DNA from: Flammulina velutipes
Taxonomy: Eukaryota > Basidiomycota > Agaricomycetes > Agaricales > Physalacriaceae
Direction: 5' to 3'
DNA: 64,000 bases
Assembly: GCA_011800155.1 (NCBI GenBank)
Contig: CM022372.1
Coordinates: 186,001 to 250,000 of the forward strand
In this document: positions 54,604 through 62,991 of the stretch, piece after piece
Layout of the letters: each line of letters opens with the position of its first letter
Numbering within the stretch: the stretch's first letter is position 1
The notes under the pieces: model-generated
Seen by the model: only the letters and a program-made list of their open reading frames with translations
Told to the model about the DNA's origin: nothing
Databases searched by the model: none
Position numbers and translations under genes: made by a program

Positions 54604-57600
54604 CTATGCCATATAAATAGTCTGATAAGTATATAAGCTCAACCAGTTGTTTAGTAGAAAGTCCTTTGCAGTATCTAAAACACAGTCCTTTGCAGCGTCC
54701 CAGTCCGTCCCACTATTCTTCGAAAAATCAGGCACCACATGACAGCTCTGGCGAATGTTTACCAGTGGGATAATGGACCACACAGGTGTCTTGCTGTCTG
54801 AAAGAAATGCCTTCGTCAACGAGGGCATTTTATGTGTGCGCTCAGCCCGTGCAGTCAAGACCGATGTCTTGAACAGCTCAATATAAGCCAATGGTTCCCG
54901 AGGCCAGTATGAGGGAGTCGCGACAGCCAGGCCATGCAAAGTAATGGATGCCGGTAATCGAAAAATGCAACGTACACGTGCGATGCGAGTACCTTTAGAC
55001 TGTTAACTACAGATTCAGACAATGAAGAAAGTGACTAACCTTCCATTCCTGCACTCTCTGCTTGATCTCCCATCAAAACAACTACTGTATCAAAGCGACC
55101 ACCTTCCAGAGGTGATACCTTGACACAATCCTTGACGTCGATATCATCTGTAAACCCCTCCCGACTGAATTTAAAAGAGTAGTACACATCGAGACCTGCG
55201 AAAGGAAGGGATGTATACTCGACGCTCTGTGCTCCACACCTATCCCGCCCAAGTGCGTTGATGTATCCCAAAACATGAGAAGCCAGCTGAGGGATACAAT
55301 GCTGTTTCGAAATGCGAGCGAGAGGTTTGTTTGGGACAGTCGGATGCAGGGGAAGGCTGATACATTGGAGGGGAAGGGATTTGTCCACAGATGTAGTTGA
55401 CGTGGTCCCCGTAGACACAGCTGGTGTGAGGGACTTATTGCCAACAGCAGTCGATGGGGTGCCCGTAGACCTAGCAGACGTAGAGGCGACGGCTGTTAGC
55501 ACGACAGCTGTGGATGTTGATGCAGCCGTTGTAGACATAGCAGAAGCAACAGCTGTTGGCGCAGTGGCCACGGACGTTGACACAGCCACCGACGTAGCAG
55601 CAGGCGACGCAGGTTTCGGAACGGCAGAGGCTACAAGAGAGGCTGTTAGACAGAGTCAACAGCAGTTAAATGAACCCACCTATTCCCTTCTTCACCCACT
55701 TCGTATAATGTTTAAATGCGTGGACATTTTCTCGACGGAGAACCCATTGAGTCATTTGGGGAAACTCATCGCATTTGTTGGATGCCCGCCAACCCTTCTT
55801 AGCGAAGTCGATATGTAGACGCTCAAACATTTCCGTGTTGAAATTATTGGTGGTGCCGAAGAGGTGGATGGAGGAGACGTAGTGGCGAATGGAATGCATC
55901 TTGGGAAAGTTGAAATCATCGCGCAGGCCAACATGGATGAAGAAACTCTTGCTGTCGTCCCATGTCTTGAGCGCGGTGTCCATATAGCCCAAGGTCTCGT
56001 CATCGTGGGTAGAGTACTGAGCAAGATAGATGAAGTCAAGAATGGCACGGGCAGCGGTAAGCCCACGGTCCGCAATACCAGAGCCAACAAGGCAGGCTAG
56101 CAGAACCTTTGCCATATTCTTGCGCTCTGTGCCGCTGATTTGTGAAAGTGTGCTGATCCCATTTTTGAAATGTCGTAGGCCAAGGGCGCGAGGAAGGCAA
56201 CGGAGGCGACGATCTAGCTCAGCTTCAGTCATCAACGTCTGGCACCAGGTGATAAGGTGCCGTAGCAACCCTTGGTATAGTTGGTGGAGGACGTCCGGCA
56301 TCATGCTGAGATGAAGGTCCGTGAAAGGCAAGCCCTCCCAGAAAGGTGACACCACATAGCCAGACACGTCCTCCTCCATGCATGCCTTGAAGTAAGCAGT
56401 TGGGGAAGATGTGGTGGCCTTTGCATGGGCCATTGTCTCCAACGTGAATGCGGGGGTTCGAGCGGGGAAAGAGGTATCACTTCCCAGGTTCTTAGCGCCA
56501 CACCTGCATTTCGGACACGTCCCAGACTTCGCGCAGGTCACAAGACACTGCTCCGGGTAGTCCGCCACATAGCTGGCGAGGACTGGACATACTCGACACA
56601 CTGCCCCGTCCCCGCCGGTCATCTCTATCCCGTCCTTCCCTGCGACCTTCAGCAGCTCCAATATATGGGCCATGGCAGCGTGGAAAAGATGCTGGTAGCG
56701 AGATGACACCTCTTTCTTTGACAGGCGGCCCTTGTTCACTTTGTCCACGGGCAGGTAGGCGATAAGGATGCATGCCATTTCAGATGGCTTGCGCCGGAGG
56801 CGGTTTGGGATGTTTCCCAGCGTGAGGTAAACAGGATAGGCCTGTCAACTGCCAGAGAACTGTGTGAGCTGTGTCTTGTCCGTCGATATTATAATGGGGG
56901 CCAGTACTGCGCCTGGAGGTAGTTTTTCCTGTTTGCAAAGTATAGTGTTAGAAAAGAATTAAGGGCGTAGCACACACATACCTGTATATAATGCCACCAC
57001 TTGGACGTCCACATCTCATTGTACAAGCGCCGTGTACGAGTGTTGTCAGAGAAGAGCGTGCGTGGCTGGTAGACCAGGTGTTTGGCCAGGCTGGGATCAC
57101 CCCAGAGGCTACGTATGGACTCGATGATGTCGCGATGGCGTAGAACAAATTTATCCTCCGGACGGTCAGGAAAGGAGAGGTGCTTGACCTTCCAGGTGCC
57201 GGCACGCCGCGGGATACTGTCCACGACTTTGTGAAGTCCTGCAGTATTCTTGTAAGAAAGCCCCAGCCGCTCCTTGACCTGTACAACGAGTTAGTATCGC
57301 CTGACGATAGTGCTAAGTAAGGGACCTCACACCAGGAATAGAAAGCAGCTCATTAAAAGAGTTATGCCCGATGCCTTCGTTTACCACCCACTGCGCCACC
57401 TTCCAATCGAGCTCAGAGGCAAATGGACGGTACCACTGCACGTTCGAGAGGTCGGGAGCACCACTGCCGTCCATGCGGATGTCCGCTCCGTCTTCAATCC
57501 CAGTGTTCCCGCCAAAAATAGACGCCCAACGTTCATGCAGCTGGTTTGCCATGCAGACGATGACTCCCGCGGTAAGATCCTCGTCGTACACACGTTCGTC

Positions 57601-58125
57601 GTTGCTGGGGCTATCTTCCTCGTCGTCGTCCAGATAACGCACATGAACGCCTAGCAAGTTCGCCATCCGTATGCGCTGTGTGGACGGGCCTGGTCCTGCT
57701 TGCCCTAACACTGAGCCAAAATCCACGGTCTCATACAGCTCGTTGGATCGGGCCTGCTCCAGCCATTCCCGAAAGACTTCTGCTGCGTCCTCATCCTCTT
57801 CGTCGTCCTCTTCGTCGTCCTCTTCACCGCCCTCGCCTCCCTCTTCACCCGCCGAACCCTGTCCCTCCTCTGCCTGTCCCACCTCTTCATCCTCCGACCC
57901 GTCGTCATCGAATGCCTGAGTTCGAGACGCAGATGCAAAGCTTGCAGGTTCCATATCTTCCAGCGAACCCTCGCCAACGATCGGGTTATGGGCAAGGTGA
58001 GCGTTTGTCTTGCTGTAAGCGATCCACCAGGAACATGACTTGGCCTGGCGAAGATGGCTCTGCATGCCGCGTTTGCTGTCGAACGTACGGTCGCAGGATG
58101 GGTTTTCACAGGGGACGAGAGGCAT
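54604..58125 (-). pseudogene. Plavaka-type transposase, five exons, one in-frame stop
   Basis: Minus-strand exons are 58125-57331, 57278-56982, 56928-55680, 55630-55040 and 54992-54604. All have GT-AG borders with 47-53 bp introns and matching phases (1107 codons). The N-terminus is a C2HC finger (CENPSCDRTFDSKRGMQSH ... SC), followed by an acidic linker, then FASELDWKVAQWVVNEGIGH and LLSIPG, then TDKTQLTQFSGS. Later come LHLSMMPDVLHQLYQGLLRH, LRHFKNGISTLSQISGTERK, and the tail RVRCIFRLPASITLHGLAVA. These match Plavaka transposases, a basidiomycete group related to CACTA elements. Codon 392 is TGA (56847-56845), in the conserved FSGS-x-QAYPVYL stretch where many relatives have a basic residue. 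Otherwise the frame is intact, so loss of function is recent, or trans complementation is used. Confidence 0.85.
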
Positions 58126-58284
58126 GGTCAGCAGACGGGCTATGTGGTGCTAGGGATATGGTAGAAAAGCAGGATACTATTTATTGCAGCAATCAGCACA
58201 TCATGTAGTACAGGTAATGGACCGTACGCACGCGCAATGCCAGCAGTGTCTGGGTTGTTGCAGGGAGAATATACACCTATATGG

Positions 58285-58367
58285 CAGCTTTTGCGCGAAG
58301 CAGAAAGCAGAGGGCACCACTAGAACGTATCTGAGTGGGCAGAGAAGCAGCACCAAGCACGTAGCTG
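58285..58367 (-). promoter_or_regulatory. Shared upstream cassette, transposase copy
   Basis: Read in gene direction (minus strand): AGCTACGTGCTTGG, then CTCAGATACGTTCTAG, then TTTCTGCTTCGCGCAAAAG, ending about 160 bp before the transposase ATG. The same three blocks in the same order and orientation precede the TET/JBP gene and the divergent third gene. Confidence 0.8.
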
Positions 58368-58631
58368 TGGTGAGCGTAAAGGAGCGGCGGTGTGTTGGCG
58401 ACGATGGTGGTTGAGGGACAAGATTGACTTGTCCGTATTTGGCACCATTGCACAGCCTTTTCGTTGAGTGGCGCATAAAAATAAAAACAAGCAAAACAAT
58501 TTCGAATTTTTTCAAGTAAATGTAACTCGCGGGGGCGTAGTAAAAAAACAACAGTAGTGTTCTAAGCAACGGCATACAGGGTACCAAAAGAAATTACTTT
58601 GCTATGTACAAGAAGGTAGTAATCACAAATG

Positions 58632-60562
58632 CTACGTTACAAGGTCTTTATAGAGAGGGAAAAATTGCAATCCATCTACCCAGCGCCTCCTTCGATCCAG
58701 TTCCCTTTGCGCGTGATCTGCAGGCGACGCTTGGGCATACCAGACTATATCCGAACAATACCCGTTATATATCCGACGGAAAAGCCCTCCTCCTGTGTAT
58801 TGAGTCATCGAATGCCGTGATTCTCCTGGGAGAGTGGGGAGTGTCGAATGGGTCACAATGGCGGAGGGAATATAGACGGAAGAACCACGAGGGAAATCGA
58901 TAACCAACTGGAGCTCCCAGAGCACAAGCTGAGCGCTGCGCCTGTGGTCAAATTCGCCCACCGCCGTTATAGCACACCATCCGTCAGGCCGATTGCCATT
59001 ATCGGTGTGCCCGTCGCTGTCCACGCGGGGGGCAAAGTTCACAGCTAGTGCAGCGAACACGGAATTTGGGAAGAGCCTACGAAGAGAGGGATTGGAGGCG
59101 TAAAGTAGGTCTGTCTTTGCCTTATACTCCGCGTACATTGCTGGGTTGTATGTGTTCAAGATCTCTATAATACCAGGCATAAGCAGGAGCAAGAAACGAG
59201 GGCATATGATGCTTACGGTTGAGAAATCCTGACCAGCGCTTGAAGCTACGCCTGCGTACCAAGCGCCTCATAAAACGGCGTGTCTTGGACCCCAGGAATA
59301 TGTTGCCTGCGACCTGCCGGGGCTGTTCAGACGAGCTGCACGTAGTTGTGAAGAGACGTACCTTCCGGCCACCGCCATAGGCCACACCAAAATTAACGGC
59401 TGGGAAGCTTCCTCTCTTGTGGAGGCGTTGCTTTTTGGTAAATTTCAGCGCCGCAATCCCGTCAGAGACACCCCTTTCCAGCCCCCGAACGACCTTCCCC
59501 CAGCCTTCCTTATCATGGGGAATGCAATGAACCAAGCCGATGGTCCTTCCTTCTTTATCCACCAACGCCCGCGCCTGCTGGCCAGAATGAGGGATATGCG
59601 TGAACCCAGCAGCCAGAAGAGATGCAAGAGATTCCGTGGAATGGAAGGAGGCCTGCCTATGACCGGCGAAACCGGACGTGCTGACGGGCAGGGAGGCGAC
59701 GTCGAATGCGGGGAGGTCGACCGGCTCGGTATCGCCTTTGCGCTGCAGCCAGATTTTCTTCGTCCCGCCGTCTTGCGCGCGCGCTGCACGGCACCGTTTT
59801 TTGTTGTTGTGTTTCCTGTGGTTTTCGTGACCGGGAGTTGGGTGAGCCTCAGGATCTGAGGAGAGGTCGGAAATTGTTCCTTCTGAGGATGAAGAGGCGC
59901 GACGCGGCCGTTTCTTGGGCGGGGGGGGGGGCTGTTGGCACATGTTAAAAGGGTTGCAACGCACGCACAACGGGCGCACCTTGGACGAAGAGCCCACCAC
60001 CGGGACAGCCAATTCTTCTTCGCTCTCATTGCTTTCTGAGGCATCGCCCTCCAGCTCTAGCTCCTCCTCCGATGCGCAATCTTCGACAGCTCCGGCCCCG
60101 CCCTTCAGCCTAAGCAGCTCCCCAACCGAAACATCACAGACCACAGGATCTCCCAGCGCATAGAGTGAGTATTCTCGCCCGGATCTTGTTGCTCTACCTG
60201 CGGAAAGGGTTTTAGCAAGTTTTTTAAAATAAAATAAAACAGCCAAGAAAGAAAAATAAGAGGAGACTGTGCGCGCGTCTTTCCAGCAATCCTGACGGGC
60301 CTGCTGCGCTGCGCCACGCGCCTGCCTCCATCGCAGCCCCTGGTTGGGCCGCGTGCAGGCAGGCGCGCCCACTGACACACGCGAGGTCGTAGCCGTATCG
60401 CAGTCCCTGGTTGGACCGCGTACAGTAGATACAGTGAGTGTAGCACGGGACAAGAGGCAGCAGCAGCGGACGCGTCGCAGGAAGGCGGGCGCGTCGCAGG
60501 GGTGACCAAGCGGGGGTGGATATTCTAAGAAAACTGAAAGAAAACAGATGTTGCTCACCCAT
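58632..60562 (-). CDS. TET/JBP-family 2-oxoglutarate/Fe(II) dioxygenase (5-methylcytosine oxidase family)
   Basis: Proposed exons are 60562-60559 (ATGG), 60197-59217 and 59164-58632: 506 codons, 505 aa. The 59216-59165 intron (GTAAGC...TTATAG, 52 bp) is secure; the 361-bp first intron is inferred from ATGG/GTGAGC and CCGCAG/GT. The start MGRATRSGREYS is basic. Next come an acidic stretch, a CVRC...C segment, a polyproline run with KKRPRR (likely nuclear signal), and the conserved region. The catalytic domain shows LFPNSVFAALAVNFAP, then HTD (Fe ligands H381, D383), WCAITAVGEFD, LVLWELQLVIDFPRGSSVYI, the distal H434 in IVTHSTL, and R445 (2-oxoglutarate) in ESRHSMTQYTGGGLFR. TET/JBP enzymes oxidise 5-methylpyrimidines in DNA, and fungal members are known to travel with transposons. 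No stop or frameshift is present. Confidence 0.85.
59165..59216 (-). other. 52-bp intron in the TET/JBP catalytic region
   Basis: On the minus strand GTAAGC...TTATAG. Splicing joins ...GFLN to QILNTYNP in phase 1. Without it the catalytic residues are separated from the N-terminal half by a stop in the first frame. Confidence 0.8.
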
Positions 60563-60651
60563 TGGTACGCTTTCAGGAAAACAGCTGCCTGGTGAATCGA
60601 GGACGGTACCAGCCCGCCCTACGCCCTAGAAAACGTCTCGGAGAGGGTACA

Positions 60652-60989
60652 CTTTTGCGCGTAGCAGAAAGCAAAACCTCAACGCTAGAACATATCTGAG
60701 CGTCAAGGAGGGAACCACGACTAGGGTTTTAAGGTCAGGTTAATGACACTTTTCAGTGAGTTTTGACTTTGAGACCTTGAAATTAGAATTTCCCCACAAG
60801 AATGAGTTGTAGGAACAACTAATTTTACCAGTCATTTTTTAAAAAATGACTGCTAGTGACCGGAAATTTAATTACTCCTAGCCCTCATGTTTATGGGGGA
60901 AATTCAAACAGAATTACTCTAGCATGAAAAACATCCTACAGCGACTGCGACTTAACCTTTAAACCCTAACCACGACCAAGCACGAAGCT
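60652..60989 (-). promoter_or_regulatory. Shared upstream cassette, TET/JBP copy, split by a MITE
   Basis: In gene direction: AGCTTCGTGCTTGG (60989-60976), then the 247-bp MITE, then CTCAGATATGTTCTAGC (60700-60684) and TTTCTGCTACGCGCAAAAG (60671-60653), ending 90 bp before the predicted ATG. Without the MITE the spacing matches that of the transposase copy. Confidence 0.8.
60722..60968. mobile_element. 247-bp hAT-like MITE, family 3, target duplication ACCACGAC
   Basis: TAGGGTTTTAAGGTCAGG to TTAACCTTTAAACCCTA, flanked by ACCACGAC at 60714-60721 and 60969-60976. Nearly identical to 49140-49386. It lies 160 bp upstream of the TET/JBP start, inside its promoter cassette. Confidence 0.95.
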
Positions 60990-61196
60990 ATGGACGGCGG
61001 GTTGGTGCGCTGTGTGCGGTGTGGAAGGGCGGGAAGAAGAAAGCGGCGTGGGATCAGTTGTCAGTGTTTGGCAATCACTTTGCCTGCCTGCCGCTGACGG
61101 GCGCTTGATGAGCGCTTAGCACCCAAACCATACCATCACCATCTCTGTTTGCCCATATCGCCCTCCCCCGTCGCCGTCTCTCTCGCAGGGCACAAC

Positions 61197-61275
61197 AGCT
61201 TCGTGCTTTGTGTTCCCTTCCATCCGCTTAGATACGTTCTAGCGGCGCGCATCGCTTTCTGCTTCGTGCAAAAGC
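61197..61275 (+). promoter_or_regulatory. Shared upstream cassette, third-gene copy (inverted)
   Basis: The plus strand reads AGCTTCGTGCTTTG, then TTAGATACGTTCTAG, then TTTCTGCTTCGTGCAAAAG, 140 bp before the proposed split start codon. It is the mirror of the TET/JBP copy, so the region 60652-61275 works as a palindromic divergent promoter. Confidence 0.8.
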
Positions 61276-61416
61276 TGGCACGTATCTTCTGCAACCAACG
61301 GTGTAGATTCGCGTAGCTAGGTATTTGATTTGGTGCTTTATCGCCCGTCTCGCGCTCACGTTGGCAGGTCTTTCCTACAGGGGGGCAGCTTAACTGTTAC
61401 CCAGTCTCCCTTCAAT

Positions 61417-61856
61417 AGTAAGTATCTGTTTTATTCCAAGACATACACGCCGTCTTAGCGACGACCCCTTCCTTTTCAGTGAAATCATACGAAGGCCTGG
61501 TTGGACAAATGTTCCCGCAGGAGGGGGTTTTCATCACTTCACCCAACTCAAGCTATATGTACTCCCCTCTTCTTGGCGAGAGAACCGTCCGGATGAGGCA
61601 CGATTACCACTTTTGTGGAGACGATCCCAGTGTCCGCCCCCAATATTTCGACGCCCGCATGCCCCACCTCGCACTCATCCCGTACCCCGACACCGAGATG
61701 TACCGCGATTAGACGAAACCTATCCTTTGGTTGGCTCCCCTGGAAGAGCGAGATTTTGTTCCCTCAGAGGCGTCAGGTCCTGGACAAAATATGGGGCTCG
61801 TGCAGGAGCAGTTCAGCCAGCTCCTCCAAGGCGAGGCAAAATCTATTGAGCCCTAG
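61417..61856 (+). pseudogene. Third gene of the transposon, small unknown protein with one in-frame TAG
   Basis: An intron 61418-61479 (GTAAGT...TTTTCAG) joins the A at 61417 to TG at 61480-61481, forming a start codon for MKSYEGLVGQMFPQEGVF, SYMYSPLLGERTVRMRHDYH and PQYFDARMPHLALIPYPDTE MYRD. A TAG follows at 61710-61712. The same frame then continues TKPILWLAPLEERDFVPSEA and LVQEQFSQLLQGEAKSIEP to TAG at 61854-61856. So it is either a 77-aa protein or a longer one (about 125 codons) with a nonsense change. The cassette in front of it supports a real gene. Function unknown. Confidence 0.5.
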
Positions 61857-62991
61857 TAGTAGAATTTGTAAAAAAGTTGTGGGATATGGTGGGATAAATT
61901 ATAGGTAATCTGAGGGATATTATCCCAGAGGCTCCGGAGCCATGTCCGAATTGGTATGATCATGTAAGCAAACCCCGCCGCGGACGCGCTTGCTGCCATA
62001 TTCGTCAAAACCATTATTTCTTAATAATTTTAAATATTATTAAATCAATTCGGGATAACGTCCCACGTGGCCGCGGCCGGCATATGGATGCGGGCGCTGC
62101 GCCACGCTTTCCCGTATCCTCCTGGGTCACCTGGTCTGCCCTATCCATCTTATAAAATGTATTACATGCCACAGATGGTCTTTCTTTCTTCAAAATGTGC
62201 AGGATGCGGCCGAAATCATCTGCCGGCGCTGCGCCACACTGTTATTCCTCCTCCAGGGTACCTTGCCCTCGTCTCTTCGCTAAAAGGCAGATTTCACGTG
62301 TAAAACCGCCCTTCCGTTATTGAACAATGGACCTTCGTGGCCAGAATCATCCGGCGTCGCGCCACGCTTATCCACCCTCCGGGGTCAGCTGTCCTTATTC
62401 TGTCTATTGGGTAGCACGTACTATATGTAATCAATGTACTCACATTGGTCGCAAGTGTCGAATGAGTCTAGTTTATTTCCCGGCATTGCGCCACACTTTC
62501 ACGCTCCCTCCTCGGTCAGTCCTCCTCTTTCCATTCGTGGGAAGACCTCGGAATACAGAGTAAATGATAGCGCTATAGTGTGCCGCACTTTGCAGCAGTG
62601 TATGGCAATTTACTGTTCCCCCGTGGTAGCCAGTGTTCCCCTGTCCCCTCCTTGATTCTGTTAGCAGCCAGTACATCCGTCGGAAAGACTGAGTTTATCT
62701 GAGAAAGACGTGGTTTTTCTGTGAGAGACGCGCCACATGCGAGTCTGGAAGATATCTACCTTCCCATTAACGTTCCCTAGATGATTATTTAGATCAGCGG
62801 TCTTGAGCGCCTAATTTGCTGTGTACGTTTTTGGTCGTAAGTTCCAATCTTGCTAGTACCTTTTTTCTTTGGAATCCGATCCTGGGATAGACATTGAACG
62901 CACTCTCTATTTTCTTCACCATATCGATCTGTCCTACTACTTTGTTAAATACTACTAGATAATGTTCCCAAAAATGATCTATGTTCAACGT
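61857..62991. repeat. Subterminal tandem array, ~130-bp degenerate units with GCGCCAC
   Basis: GGCGCTGCGCCACRCTT-like cores start at about 62093, 62225, 62353 and 62482 (spacing 128-132 bp), with weaker forms at 62579 and 62728. Each of the first four is followed by a CCTCC...GGGTCA-like stretch. GCGCCACACTT also occurs twice at the left edge (54518, 54541). These are probably transposase-binding subterminal repeats. No gene is seen between 61857 and 62991. Confidence 0.6.

Larger units (their letters stand above)
54515..62740. mobile_element. Plavaka-type transposon carrying a TET/JBP gene and a third gene (borders approximate)
   Basis: Between two GCGCCACACTT-containing regions (54518 and 54541 on the left; four to six copies from 62098 to 62734 on the right) lie a Plavaka transposase and a TET/JBP oxygenase, both on the minus strand, and a divergent small gene. 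All three share an upstream cassette, which argues that they form one unit. I could not find exact terminal inverted repeats or a target duplication, so the ends are estimates. Confidence 0.65.

Noticed and set aside
55312..55818. 168-codon plus-strand frame over the transposase
   Set aside because: Val/Asp-rich shadow of the Thr/Ser-rich transposase exon on the other strand.
59419..59859. 146-codon plus-strand frame over the TET/JBP gene
   Set aside because: Opposite-strand shadow; the minus-strand frame has the conserved domain.
8989..60968. TAGGG ends of the MITEs as telomeric repeats
   Set aside because: Only a single TAGGG is present at each end and 8-bp target duplications show transposition.
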